Of a DNA stretch of 64,000 nucleotides, positions 15,302-24,752 are shown piece by piece. Position numbers and translations under genes: made by a program. The DNA comes from Alcanivorax sp. DG881 (GTDB lineage Bacteria; Pseudomonadota; Gammaproteobacteria; Pseudomonadales; Alcanivoracaceae). The stretch spans positions 3,031,038 to 3,095,037 of the forward strand of contig NZ_DS989915.1 of the NCBI RefSeq assembly GCF_000155615.1, given 5' to 3'. The number at the start of each line of letters is the position of its first letter. Position 1 is the stretch's first letter. The notes beneath the pieces were generated by a model, which saw nothing but the letters and a program-made list of their open reading frames with translations, made no database searches and was not told where the DNA came from.

Positions 15302-17728
15302 TTAGCCGTTATGGTTTTTTGGCGGTCGTGTTCCGCCGTCACGGAGGATTTGCCGCAAGGTGGTTTGCAGGCGTGCCAGGTTAACCGGTTTGGCCAGATG
15401 CCCGATCATGCCCGCATCGTGACAGGCATGGATCTTGTCCGGTATGGCGTGGGCTGTGAGGGCAATAATGGGCACCCAGGGCAGGCGGCCTTCCTGTTGC
15501 AGCTTGATCACTGCCCGCGAGGTTTCAAAGCCGTCCATGTCCGGCATTTCGCAATCCATTAGTACCAGGTCGAAGGGCTGTTCTGCGGACATCAAGACGG
15601 CGATCGCTTCCAGCCCGCTCTCCGCCACTTCTGTCTCGTAGCCCAGTTTTTGGCACAGCCCTTCGGCCACCATCAGGTTGATGTGGTTGTCGTCCACAAT
15701 CAGCAGGCGGCCGCCGGACAGGCCTGGCAGGCTGTCTGCGACGGGTTCCGAGGTAAAGGTATCGGCGCGTTCCGTGGATGGAATGGGGAGCCGGAACCAG
15801 AAGCGCGAGCCCTGTTTGGGCTGGCTGTCCACACCGATTTCTCCTCCCATGATTTCTACCAGTTGCCGGCAAATGGCAAGCCCGAGGCCGGTGCCGCCGT
15901 AACGCCGGCTGGTGGAACTGTCGCCTTGTTGGAAGTGATCGAAGAGTCGGCGTTGTTGTTCCTCGGAAATACCGATACCGCTGTCATGCACTTCAAAAAA
16001 GGCGTAATCCGCGTTGTCCGGGTCCCGTTGCACCCGCACGGTGATAGTGCCGTTGTCGGTGAATTTCACCGCGTTGCTGATCAGGTTTACCAGAATTTGT
16101 CGTAGCCGCACCGGGTCGCCAAGGCAGCGTTCACCCACGTGAGGAGCAATCTCCAGGGTCAGGGTGTTGGAGTGAACGTGGGCCTTGTGCTGGAACAGGG
16201 CCAGGGATTCATTGATCAGGTTGAACAGGTTGAAGCTGGTTTGCTCGATGGGCATTTTGCCCGCTTCGATGCGGGAATAATCGAGAATGTCGTTGATCAG
16301 GTTCAGCAGGCTGTTACCGGACTGTTCAATCACGTTCAGGTTGTGGCGTTGCTCATCATCCAGGGGGGTGCCCTTGAGCATGTCCACGGTGCCGATAATG
16401 CCGTTTAGCGGCGTGCGAATTTCGTGGCTCATGACGGCCAGAAATTCGCTGCGCGCACTGAGTGCAGCGTTCAGCTCGCCGGTGCGTTCGGTGACGCGTT
16501 GCTCCAGTACTTCGTTGGCTTCGCGCTGAATGCGGGCATTCTCGCTTTTCAGTACGGTCATGCGATGTGCCAGCGCAAACGATAACAGCAGTGCTTCTGT
16601 AAAGGTGCCCAGCTGCATGATGTTTTCCAGTATCCAGCCGCCATCGATAAGCTGAAAGGTTTTCAAAATATAGGCCATGGTGGCCAGTGCCACGGCGGTA
16701 AATGCCAACAGAAAATAGCGGGCGGGGCTGTAGCCCTGCCGGATCAACCAGATAGACAGGGCGATGGCGATAAGCGGCCAGGGCAGGATAACGGCAGTGC
16801 TGGCCTGGATGAAAAAATGAAAATTTATCAGCGTCAGCGGTGCAAATAGCGCCAATACGCTGGCGGTGGCCACCAGCCAGCGATTGATGGCGGGGGCGCG
16901 CTTTTTCAGCTCCAGAAACTGGCAAGTAAACAGAATGGAAAATGCCAGCGTGAGCAGGTTCAGGATTGGTAATGAGTAATGGTTCCAAAGCGTGGCCTGG
17001 GGCCAGAGCCACTGATAGCTCAGCCCTTCGCGGGTGAACAGGTTCAGGGTGAACGTGCCCAGATAGAGAACATAAAGCAGGTAACTGCGGTCCCGGATGG
17101 AGACAAATATCAGCAGGTTGAACAGAAAGATGGCCACCATGGCGCCGAAATACAGCCCATGAAAAATGGACACCTGGGTGTCTTGCTGATTGAAGGCGAT
17201 GGGCGACATCAGCGAGATCGGCAGCTCAATGACATTGTCGCCCTGGGCACGCAGCAGCAGATAACGTTGCGCATTCACCGGCAGATCAAGGGTGGAGACC
17301 AGGTGATTGTGGGCAAAGGTGCGGGTGTCGAAGGGAACGCGATCGCCAAGGCGGTTGTGCCACAGCCGTGTGCCTTGCCGGTCGAACAGGTAGAGGTCGA
17401 GATAGTCCAGGTGGGGGCGTCCCAGTCGGACAAACCACAAGGCCTGTTGGCTCTGGTTGTCGATCGGTACCAGGAACCACTGCAATCCTTCACGAAAGCC
17501 CAGTGAAGGGTACTTGTCGTGAATTTCTTCGCCTTCGCCATCGATAAAGGCCTGCAAAGCCATTTTCGGGCTATAGGCGTGCTGGCTATCGGCGAGCCAT
17601 TGCATGCCCAGAGACGCCTGGTAGCTGTCCTGGTTATTGGTGAGGGTCAAGCTGTGGGCTGACGTGGCCAGCACGAGCAGCAAAAGGCTGGCAATTCCCT
17701 GCCTGAAGATGACGAATCCCTGTGTCAT
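15302..17728 (-). CDS. Hybrid sensor histidine kinase with 7TMR-DISM input and receiver domain
   Basis: 808 residues. Signal peptide, then an extracytoplasmic 7TMR-DISMED2-type beta domain (about 30-170), seven membrane helices (about 175-390), HisKA with phospho-accepting His in MSHEIRTPLNGIIG (about 436), an ATPase domain with DSGIGIS and GTGLGLAICRQLVEIMGG, and a C-terminal receiver domain with the phospho-acceptor Asp in LVLMDCEMPDMDGFE. The layout resembles LadS/RetS-like kinases, which sense surface or carbohydrate cues. ATG 17728 is preferred over the GTG at 17746 because AGGA lies 6-7 nt before it. No cognate regulator is next to it, so the output must be through a phosphorelay elsewhere. 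Confidence 0.92.
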   Translation of the reverse strand: MTQGFVIFRQGIASLLLLVLATSAHSLTLTNNQDSYQASLGMQWLADSQHAYSPKMALQAFIDGEGEEIHDKYPSLGFREGLQWFLVPIDNQSQQALWFVRLGRPHLDYLDLYLFDRQGTRLWHNRLGDRVPFDTRTFAHNHLVSTLDLPVNAQRYLLLRAQGDNVIELPISLMSPIAFNQQDTQVSIFHGLYFGAMVAIFLFNLLIFVSIRDRSYLLYVLYLGTFTLNLFTREGLSYQWLWPQATLWNHYSLPILNLLTLAFSILFTCQFLELKKRAPAINRWLVATASVLALFAPLTLINFHFFIQASTAVILPWPLIAIALSIWLIRQGYSPARYFLLAFTAVALATMAYILKTFQLIDGGWILENIMQLGTFTEALLLSFALAHRMTVLKSENARIQREANEVLEQRVTERTGELNAALSARSEFLAVMSHEIRTPLNGIIGTVDMLKGTPLDDEQRHNLNVIEQSGNSLLNLINDILDYSRIEAGKMPIEQTSFNLFNLINESLALFQHKAHVHSNTLTLEIAPHVGERCLGDPVRLRQILVNLISNAVKFTDNGTITVRVQRDPDNADYAFFEVHDSGIGISEEQQRRLFDHFQQGDSSTSRRYGGTGLGLAICRQLVEIMGGEIGVDSQPKQGSRFWFRLPIPSTERADTFTSEPVADSLPGLSGGRLLIVDDNHINLMVAEGLCQKLGYETEVAESGLEAIAVLMSAEQPFDLVLMDCEMPDMDGFETSRAVIKLQQEGRLPWVPIIALTAHAIPDKIHACHDAGMIGHLAKPVNLARLQTTLRQILRDGGTRPPKNHNG

Positions 17729-17864
17729 TCCCGATCCTGTTATCACTGTTATGTGGATACGGAGTTGGTGTTACTGATTCATTTTACAGAATTTACCGTA
17801 GTCACTGGAACTGTGCGACAAACAACGTCTCGAAATGGGTGACTTAACGGAAAAGGAGTCCTGT

Positions 17865-18416
17865 ATGAAAGTCATTATGCGTAATGCACTGGTATTGTCC
17901 TGTTCACTGATTGCTGCCCCGGGTGCGTTTGCGGCCGGTCCCTACATTGGCGGTAACTACAGTCAGATCCAGTACGACAATGAAGAATTCGATACGGACA
18001 CCCTGAAAATCGACTCGGCCACGGTTAATGCCGGGTTTGAGTTTACCGATTTTCTGGCGCTGGAAGCGCGTGGTGGCCTGGGGTTTGATGAAGATTCTCA
18101 GGGTATCGCGGACTTCGAAATGGACCACCTGTACGGGGGTTACGTGAAGCTCGGCGCGCCCATTGGCGAAACAATCCGCCCGTATGTCATCGGCGGTTAT
18201 ACCAAGGTGAAAGGCAAGGTATCGGCCAATGGCACGGTAGCCGGTGTGGACTACTCCTACAGCGATACCGAAACGTTTGAAGACGAGTCTTATGGTGCCG
18301 GCCTGGATTTCAATATCACCGATACCGTTGGCGCCAACCTTGAATACATGCGCTATGTGGATACCGATGAAGAGGAGATTTCGGGTATCAGCGTGGGGCT
18401 GCGTTCCGCGTTCTGA
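17865..18416 (+). CDS. Small outer membrane beta-barrel protein (OmpA/OmpW-like fold)
   Basis: 183 residues. A signal peptide ends at about residue 23 (GAFAAGPYIG). The mature part has eight alternating amphipathic strands with aromatic girdles, long acidic loops (EEFDTDTL, DTDEEEISG) and a terminal Phe (GLRSAF), the usual BamA recognition end. This fits a small eight-stranded porin-like or adhesion barrel. AAAAGGAG upstream sets the start at ATG 17865. It is a single gene closed by its own terminator. Very acidic loops are common in marine bacteria. Confidence 0.85.
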   Translation: MKVIMRNALVLSCSLIAAPGAFAAGPYIGGNYSQIQYDNEEFDTDTLKIDSATVNAGFEFTDFLALEARGGLGFDEDSQGIADFEMDHLYGGYVKLGAPIGETIRPYVIGGYTKVKGKVSANGTVAGVDYSYSDTETFEDESYGAGLDFNITDTVGANLEYMRYVDTDEEEISGISVGLRSAF

Positions 18417-18441
18417 TTGCGGTAGCCAACACAAGGACACC

Positions 18442-18470
18442 AAAAAGCCCCTCCCAGTGAGGGGTTTTTT
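18442..18470 (+). terminator. Rho-independent terminator
   Basis: Arms CCCCTC and GAGGGG with a 5-nt loop, preceded by an A-run and followed by six T. It lies between the convergent barrel protein and AarF/UbiB genes and probably serves both strands. Confidence 0.9.
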
Positions 18471-18501
18471 GGTGGTGGCAGAGGCTGCCTGTTGGCGTGC
18501 T

Positions 18502-19836
18502 TCAGTCTCCGGGGGCTGCTGCGTTGATCGCTTTTTCCAGGTTGGGGCGAAATGCGGTGTTCACGCCGAGTTTCATCATGGTCCAGTAATGCCCGCTGAT
18601 GACCCGTTCGACCAGCAGGCTGCGCGAGGAGGGCTGGAATTTGAGCATCTGCTCCAGTGGAGTGCGCTTCACCTGACGCATGATGTCGGTATGCAGCTGT
18701 GAATCTCCGAAATCGTAGGGCTCGTCATCAAAGGCGCGCAGTAACAGCTCGATCCAGACCGCATAAAAATCATCGCTGACCCGGGTATCTTTTTTGCGGG
18801 CACCCAGCTCCAGCAGCAGGGTGTCCAGAGCCCCCCATTCCTTGTTGATGGCGGTGCGCACCAGGCGTTTCAGCAATTCGGCATCCTGCTCTGGCAGGCG
18901 CTTTACCGCGCCAAAGTCGTAGATCACGATGGTGCCATCCGGGCGGAAGGCAAAGTTGCCAGGGTGAGGGTCGCAATGGACCGCACGTAACTGAAAGATT
19001 TGCTGGCCGATGGCATCGAAGAGTCGCTCACCCAGCTGGTTACGGGTGCTCTGGTCGAAGCCGTGCGCATCGTCCACCTGGTCCAGTGCGGTGCCGGTTT
19101 CGTAACTCAGTGTCAGCACCTTCTCGCTGGAGAGGGTCGGGAAAACCCGGGGGATGACCAGCCAGGGCTGATCCTGGTGGAAGACCTGAAAATGCTCCAG
19201 GTTGTTGGCTTCCTGCCGGTAATCCAGTTCCTCATGGAGCTGATTGCGAATTTCCCTGAATACCGCATCCAGTGCCGCTTCATCCACTTTCAGCAAACTG
19301 CCCAGGCGCAGAATGCGGCGCAGGTGCTTCATGTCCGAGTCGATGGATTCCTTGACTGCCGGGTATTGCACTTTTACCACCACCTCGGCGCCGTCCGGGG
19401 TCAGCGCGTAGTGCACCTGGCCAATGGAGGCCGCGGCAAAGGGTTGTTCATCGAACCGGGTGAATAATTCGTTGAGCGGCGCGCCGAGTTCACGCTCCAG
19501 TTGCCGTCGTATCACATGGAACGGCATGGGGGCGGAAGCATTCTGGAGGACTTTCAGTTGATCGCTGATTTCGGCAGGCAGGATGTCCTGCATCTGGGAG
19601 GCAATCTGGCCGACTTTCATGACCGCGCCTTTCATCTCACCAAGCGTTGCTGCCACTTCCTTGCCGATGTGTTGCAGCAGCTTTTCCCGGTCCGCCGCTT
19701 TGGACTGGTCCGACTGAAAAAGTCCTTTGACTTGGTGGCCCGCCACCCGGGTTGCGATAGAGGTGGTCATGCCGGTGAGGCGGAACAAGCGGCCAGTAGC
19801 GGTAGTGGGGCGTTTTCGGCGACGGTCGTCGGCCAT
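18502..19836 (-). CDS. ABC1/AarF/UbiB-family atypical kinase-like protein
   Basis: 444 residues. The family signature KxGQ is present as VMKVGQIASQ at about residue 72. An Ala-rich nucleotide loop follows in AAASIGQVHYA, then the catalytic-type VHCDPHPGNFAF near 300 and the metal-binding DFG in IYDFGAVKRL. UbiB-like proteins bind ATP and support ubiquinone or other isoprenoid lipid handling. There is no C-terminal membrane anchor as in UbiB itself, so this is a soluble AarF-type member, not certainly the ubiquinone gene. GAGG lies 8 nt before the ATG. Confidence 0.9.
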   Translation of the reverse strand: MADDRRRKRPTTATGRLFRLTGMTTSIATRVAGHQVKGLFQSDQSKAADREKLLQHIGKEVAATLGEMKGAVMKVGQIASQMQDILPAEISDQLKVLQNASAPMPFHVIRRQLERELGAPLNELFTRFDEQPFAAASIGQVHYALTPDGAEVVVKVQYPAVKESIDSDMKHLRRILRLGSLLKVDEAALDAVFREIRNQLHEELDYRQEANNLEHFQVFHQDQPWLVIPRVFPTLSSEKVLTLSYETGTALDQVDDAHGFDQSTRNQLGERLFDAIGQQIFQLRAVHCDPHPGNFAFRPDGTIVIYDFGAVKRLPEQDAELLKRLVRTAINKEWGALDTLLLELGARKKDTRVSDDFYAVWIELLLRAFDDEPYDFGDSQLHTDIMRQVKRTPLEQMLKFQPSSRSLLVERVISGHYWTMMKLGVNTAFRPNLEKAINAAAPGD

Positions 19837-19960
19837 GGGTAAAACCTCGCGGGTTTTCTTGTTATGTCTACAGTTGCATCAAGGCTAGCGCCATGGGAGG
19901 CGTGTGCACAAGGTGAAATGGTGACAGAAGGGGCGGGTGGCGCCTGTGAGAGGGAAGGCA

Positions 19961-19990
19961 AAGAAAAGGGGCCCAAATCGGGGCCCCAAA
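19961..19990 (-). terminator. Terminator of the phasin gene
   Basis: On the minus strand, GGGGCCC and GGGCCCC arms pair around a 5-nt loop and are followed by TTTTCTTT. It lies 57 bp beyond the phasin stop codon. Confidence 0.85.
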
Positions 19991-20046
19991 AGGAGAGTAA
20001 GCAGAATTAAAACAACACGGTTTACAGCATTAACGGTAAAACAGAA

Positions 20047-20475
20047 TCAGGAGCGTTTTTCGCCGGTGGAAACCAGTTCGTTGAACAGTTTCTCGCCTTC
20101 TTCGCGAGCCGTGGCAACAGCGCCCAGGCCGGCCAGCAGGTATTCATTGGTTTCTTCTGCTTTCTCGCCGCGCTCTTTCTTGCCGGCTTCCAGCAGTTTC
20201 TCGTACAGGGCCTGACGCTTTTCCGGAGCGCTGTCGAGCAGTTCGCGGGCGGCAACCAGGGCGCCACGGCTTGCCAGCAGGGCTTTGGGCTTGCTTTCGG
20301 CATCGTCGCCAAAGGCTTTGGAGCCGTTCTCGACGTATTTGTTGAGCAGCTCTTCGGAGCCTTCTTCGGCCTTTTCATAGGCGCCCAAGCCTGCCAGGTA
20401 GAGCTTGTTGCCCAGTTCCTTGGCACGGTTTACCAGAGATTCGCTTTGTTCGCGGAGATCTTTCAGTTCGCCCAT
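20047..20475 (-). CDS. Phasin-family protein
   Basis: 142 residues, almost all amphipathic helix with many Glu, Lys and Ala. Two related segments, LAGLGAYEKAEEGSEELLNK and LLAGLGAVATAREEGEKLFN, carry the PhaF/PhaI-type phasin pattern. Such proteins coat polyhydroxyalkanoate granules; in an organism that stores wax esters it could coat lipid bodies or membranes instead. ATG 20475 is chosen over 20484 because AAGGA sits 9 nt before it and would be only 1 nt before the other. No PHA synthase is seen nearby. Confidence 0.8.
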   Translation of the reverse strand: MGELKDLREQSESLVNRAKELGNKLYLAGLGAYEKAEEGSEELLNKYVENGSKAFGDDAESKPKALLASRGALVAARELLDSAPEKRQALYEKLLEAGKKERGEKAEETNEYLLAGLGAVATAREEGEKLFNELVSTGEKRS

Positions 20476-20731
20476 TTCGATCATTCCTTAACGTTGTCCG
20501 GTGAAAAAGAAAAAATTTCGCTGCAACGTTTGTCGCGCTGCGTGGACAAAGAGTAAGGATTCTTTCGGGTAGAGCAGCGAGGAAGTGTCTAACAATTGGA
20601 CACGGGAAAAGTGACGGTGAAGTTCCAAGGTGTGATATCCATCAAAGTCAGTACGCCAAACCGACCATGGTCGGGATTTCGTCTCATGCGTACACTGGCA
20701 AAAAAGACTGTACCGGCTTAGAGAGAGCGAC

Positions 20732-21112
20732 ATGATTGAAAAGTTTATCGCCAAGGTGCCCTCCCGAATCTGGGCGGATGGCCGCCCGGCCCGTGCCCGC
20801 CAATGGGAGGCCGAGTTCAATGTGGCGTCCTGGGTGCGTATCGCTGGTTCACCGGGCAAGGTGCAGCTGCTGGTGCGCTATATCGATAACAAGAATGACA
20901 AGGCGGTGTTGGTGGATACGGCCGATGTGGGCGGCGAGGGCAGTGCCCTGTTGTCAGGGTCCATTCGGTTGAAGTTGAGTGCCGAGGTGGAGCAGGTGCA
21001 GATTTCCCTGCGTCTGGCGGACCCCGCCATGACCCATGTGGTGGAGGAGCTGTTCATGCAGCGACGCGGTGCGGCACTGAAGTCTTCCGACAAGTTGATT
21101 TCCAACTACTGA
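20732..21112 (+). CDS. Conserved hypothetical protein, beta-rich
   Basis: 126 residues with no signal peptide or membrane segment. The middle has alternating strands (KVQLLVRYIDNKNDKAVLVD, RLKLSAEVEQVQISLRLAD) suggesting a beta-sandwich. The C-terminus (HVVEELFMQRRGAALKSSDK) is probably helical and basic. AGAGAG lies before the ATG. Family not recognised. It is divergent from the phasin gene with a 256-bp gap that may hold both promoters. Confidence 0.7.
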   Translation: MIEKFIAKVPSRIWADGRPARARQWEAEFNVASWVRIAGSPGKVQLLVRYIDNKNDKAVLVDTADVGGEGSALLSGSIRLKLSAEVEQVQISLRLADPAMTHVVEELFMQRRGAALKSSDKLISNY

Positions 21113-21150
21113 TTCTGCTTTCCGTACAGTCGGTTGCCTGAATGCTTGTG

Positions 21151-21345
21151 TCAGCCTTGTCGGCTGACGCGTTGCGGTGCGGCCGGCCGCCTGTCCGTGT
21201 CTTCGCTGTCCTGCGCACGCACTGTGGCGTCGCCGTTGTCGATCAGCGATTCCGGCCAGCTCTGAAAATCCAGCCCGGTGAGCCGGTTCAGGTTCTTCAG
21301 GGCCGTTTCGGGGCGGTGTTTGTGTAAGGTCAGTATCTTGCTCAT
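21151..21345 (-). CDS. Small hypothetical protein
   Basis: 64 residues beginning MSKILTLHKHRPETALKNLN, with a well-placed AGGGA 7-8 nt before the ATG. The N-terminal half looks protein-like (helix, then LTGLDFQSWPESL). The C-terminal third is polar, with many Arg, Asp and Gln. The gene is convergent with its left neighbour, and its stop lies inside a perfect GTCAGCC/GGCTGAC hairpin at 21150-21168. It could be real or a chance reading frame; the ribosome binding site favours real. Confidence 0.5.
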   Translation of the reverse strand: MSKILTLHKHRPETALKNLNRLTGLDFQSWPESLIDNGDATVRAQDSEDTDRRPAAPQRVSRQG

Positions 21346-21540
21346 GGCACTGTTCCCTGTGGTTTGGGATCAATAAAGCGAGAACTGTGCCAGTCGAGGG
21401 TTGCTACTTTTCTCTTTTCATAACAAAGACTTAAAAATTTGCTATGAAAAAGGGTACAGGGTGGCCGGCGGGGTGCGGCAGCAAGTGACAATTTTGGTAA
21501 CCCCTGCCGCGAGCCCGCCCTGTGCGGTTGCCTGGTCTGC

Positions 21541-22377
<837 letters not shown>

Positions 22378-22417
22378 GCTGCTCTCCCGAGCTTTATGCA
22401 GATTAAAGAGGAAACCT

Positions 22418-22431
22418 ACCAAGCGCTTGGT
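22418..22431. promoter_or_regulatory. Perfect 14-bp palindrome, likely TetR-type operator
   Basis: ACCAAGCGCTTGGT is fully self-complementary. It lies in the divergent region between the SDR and AraC-family genes. Such symmetrical sites are bound by TetR-type dimers, whereas AraC proteins usually bind direct repeats. The binding protein is therefore probably encoded elsewhere. Confidence 0.6.
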
Positions 22432-22533
22432 TTGTTGGCAAGTAAACGAGAGTTACTTGTCTCTGCAGCGCGGTGACGCTATGGTGGCCTATTCGGTCAT
22501 TTGGGGCCAGCGTAGCGTAATCGGAATGCAGTC

Positions 22534-23550
22534 ATGACAATTCTAAAAATGGACCCGACGGAGTACTCCGTATCAGCAGAATATCTGGCGTTGTTGCTGG
22601 ATGTGTTGTCCCGGCGTGGTGTGCCCACGGAAACGTTGCTGGCAGACACCCGCATTGAACCCGGTTGCTGGCGCGACCCCCAGGCGCGCATCACCGCCCA
22701 GGATTTTGAAGTGGTGGCGACACGGGCCATGGCGTTATCCGGTGAACCCTGGCTGGGCTGGGAGCTGGGCGCGTCCATGACTCTGTCGTCCCATGGTTTT
22801 CTTGGCTATGCGGCCATGAGCAGTGCCACTCTGGGAGAGGCGCTGGAGCTGGCGGTGAAATATTTCCGTACCCGCAGCACCCTGGTGCAGCTGGAAACCT
22901 TTACCGATGGCGACATGGCCGTGATGCAGATCAACGAGCTGTTGGCATTGGGTGACTTGGCACCGTTGATCATGGAAAGCTTGTTCTCCAGTTTCCATTT
23001 CATGGGCGAGAAGCTGGTGCCGGGGCTGGATGTAATTGGCGAGTTGCGTTTTTCTTACCCAGAGCCAGACTACTTTGCGCGCATGCGCCCGGTGATGCCG
23101 GTACCGGTCTATTTCGATTGTGCGTATAACCAGATGCGTTTTCCGGTGGAGCGGATGCAGTACCCGCTGCAGTTTGCGGATCCGCGCCTGGCGAGAATGG
23201 CGGCGGACCAGTGTGAGCAGGAAATGGCCAGCATCAAGCTGCCGCCGCCGCTGCTGGGGCAGGTGCGGCGGATTATTCTGGGCGGTGGTGGCCGTTTCCC
23301 CGGGGTGGAAGAGGTGGCCGGCGAGCTGCATATGTCATCGCGGACCCTGAAGCGCAAGCTGCAGCAGCTGGGTACCAGTTACCAGGAAGTGCTGGATGGG
23401 CTGCGCAAAGGGTTGGCGGTGGAGTATCTCACCCAGTCCGAAAAAACCGTGGACGAAATTGCGATGACGCTGGGGTATTCCGATGCGTCGAATTTTGCCC
23501 GCGCGTTCCGCCGCTGGACCGCCCGCAGTCCGTCAGATTATCGCCCATAG
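22534..23550 (+). CDS. AraC-family transcriptional regulator with arabinose-binding-like N-terminus
   Basis: 338 residues. The N-terminal ~200 residues match the Arabinose_bd-type effector domain found in OruR/ArgR-like regulators (SGEPWLGWELGASMTLSSHG, FLGYAAMSSATLGEALELAV). The C-terminal helix-turn-helix pair covers about 245-335 (VAGELHMSSRTLKRKLQQLG, then IAMTLGYSDASNFARAFRRW). The divergent SDR gene is the natural target. In hydrocarbon degraders such regulators often control lipid or sterol catabolism genes, but the effector here is unknown. Confidence 0.9.
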   Translation: MTILKMDPTEYSVSAEYLALLLDVLSRRGVPTETLLADTRIEPGCWRDPQARITAQDFEVVATRAMALSGEPWLGWELGASMTLSSHGFLGYAAMSSATLGEALELAVKYFRTRSTLVQLETFTDGDMAVMQINELLALGDLAPLIMESLFSSFHFMGEKLVPGLDVIGELRFSYPEPDYFARMRPVMPVPVYFDCAYNQMRFPVERMQYPLQFADPRLARMAADQCEQEMASIKLPPPLLGQVRRIILGGGGRFPGVEEVAGELHMSSRTLKRKLQQLGTSYQEVLDGLRKGLAVEYLTQSEKTVDEIAMTLGYSDASNFARAFRRWTARSPSDYRP

Positions 23551-23648
23551 CATGGCGCCTGAACCGTAAGGCTGGATGGTCGGTTGGCGCCGGTTTGGCG
23601 TTGAATCCGGTCTGTGGTGCCATGGGTTGTATTGCTTAAGGAGAGATT

Positions 23649-24071
23649 ATGGCCTCGCTTCATCCCCGTCTTGCTGCCGACACCCGGGCTCTGGGAGAAA
23701 CAGAGCTTTGCTGGTTGCGGTGGATGAACGACCAGCGGTTTGCCTGGATTATTGTGGTGCCCAAGCGGGGCGGACTGCGCGAATGGCATCATCTGCCCGT
23801 GGATGAGCAGCAGGCGTTGCTGGCGCAGGTGAATGCGCTGGCAGGTCAGCTTGAACAGGTGACCGGCGCAGACAAGATCAACATCGGTGCGCTGGGTAAC
23901 ATGGTGCCGCAGCTGCATGTGCATATTATCGCCCGCTTTGCGGATGACCCTTGCTGGCCTGGGCCGGTGTGGGGGCAGGGGCAACCTGAACCCTGGCCAG
24001 ACAATCAGGAACCGGGCTGGATCGCACAGTTGGGGTTGGCCGGGGACGTGGAAACCACAGGAGGGCGTTAA
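23649..24071 (+). CDS. HIT-family hydrolase
   Basis: 140 residues. The histidine-triad motif is QLHVHIIARF near residue 95, preceded by the usual NIGALGNMVPQ. HIT proteins hydrolyse or transfer nucleotidyl groups. The sequence is of the bacterial diadenosine-tetraphosphate-hydrolase-like type with a Trp- and Pro-rich C-terminal loop. AAGGAGAG is just upstream. The stop overlaps the next start by 1 nt, so the two are coupled. Confidence 0.9.
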   Translation: MASLHPRLAADTRALGETELCWLRWMNDQRFAWIIVVPKRGGLREWHHLPVDEQQALLAQVNALAGQLEQVTGADKINIGALGNMVPQLHVHIIARFADDPCWPGPVWGQGQPEPWPDNQEPGWIAQLGLAGDVETTGGR

Positions 24072-24265
24072 TGGCGGGGTTGTTGCCAGTGACGGTTCAG
24101 TGTCCGCATTGCTGGGAGTCCATCGAGGTGTTGGTGGATCCTTCGGTGGAAGAGCAGGAATACGTGGAGGACTGCCAGGTGTGCTGCCAGCCGCTGTTGT
24201 TTACGGTGACGGTGCCGTTTGGCAGTGAAGAGCCGCAGGTGGATGTGCGGCCGGAGAACGAGTAG
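24071..24265 (+). CDS. CPXCG-motif cysteine-rich small protein
   Basis: 64 residues with two CxxC pairs, CPHCWESIEV near residue 11 and CQVCCQPLLF near 35, which would hold one zinc. Length and the pattern D(P)S-EEQEYVEDCQVCCQP match the Cys-rich CPXCG family of gammaproteobacteria. The Gly of the family name is Trp here. The role is unknown. Translation is coupled to the HIT gene. Confidence 0.85.
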   Translation: MAGLLPVTVQCPHCWESIEVLVDPSVEEQEYVEDCQVCCQPLLFTVTVPFGSEEPQVDVRPENE

Positions 24266-24336
24266 TCAGCTCCATGGGGCGTTGTTCTGAGGCCGATTTA
24301 GGGGGGGGCGTCGTTGGCAGTGCGATAACCAGAATA

Positions 24337-24414
24337 TCGAGTTGCGAGAAGCGAGTTTCGAAAGGCAAACCCAAAACACGATTAAAGTCTGATGATTTTC
24401 GCTTTTCGCACCTG
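24337..24414. repeat. Heptad inverted-repeat element, family A, copy 2
   Basis: Left array of five 7-bp units from 24337 (TCGAGTT, GCGAGAA and so on) and a shorter right array from 24394 to 24414 (GATTTTC, GCTTTTC, GCACCTG). The inner ends AAAGGCAAAC and GATTTTCG match the other two family A copies. It lies between two convergent genes, 72 bp after the CPXCG stop. Confidence 0.7.
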
Positions 24415-24419
24415 ATTTA

Positions 24420-24450
24420 TCGCGCCGCCAGCGACGCTCCTGCGGCGCGA
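24420..24450. repeat. REP-like hairpin
   Basis: TCGCGCCGC at 24420-24428 and GCGGCGCGA at 24442-24450 are perfectly complementary, and the 13-nt loop itself contains AGCG and CGCT. It resembles Pseudomonas-type REP palindromes in the 3' region between convergent genes. No T-run follows, so it is not a standard terminator. Confidence 0.6.
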
Positions 24451-24467
24451 TTAGATATGCAGTGTCG

Positions 24468-24752
24468 TCAGGCGTCTTTGCGATCTATATGTCCGAGCGC
24501 CCGCTCCGGGCAGGCTGCATCCCGTACCCTTCGTTTCAGCTCGGTGATTTCCGGAAAGCCGCCGTCCTTTTTCCTGTCCCAGATTGGTTGCCCGTTGGCC
24601 TCAATCCAGAACACGCCGCCGGTGCCCGGTTGCAGGGCGACTTCGTCCAGTTCATCACTGAAGGTGGCGAGCAGCTCCTGCGCATACCAGCCGCTACGCA
24701 GCAGCCAGTTGCACTGGCTACAATAATGGATGACAACGCGGTTGGCGAGCAT
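24468..24752 (-). CDS. SelT/SelW/SelH-family (Rdx) thioredoxin-like protein
   Basis: 94 residues. The redox motif CSQC at about residues 11-14 follows a short first strand (RVVIHY), as in the Rdx family, and GGVFWIEANGQPIWDRKKDGGFPE is the conserved second half. Here both active-site residues are Cys; no UGA selenocysteine is used. Function in redox or metal handling is only inferred. It overlaps the YajG gene by 1 nt. Its last codons (GACGCCTGA) look like the heptad units of the repeat elements. Confidence 0.85.
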   Translation of the reverse strand: MLANRVVIHYCSQCNWLLRSGWYAQELLATFSDELDEVALQPGTGGVFWIEANGQPIWDRKKDGGFPEITELKRRVRDAACPERALGHIDRKDA

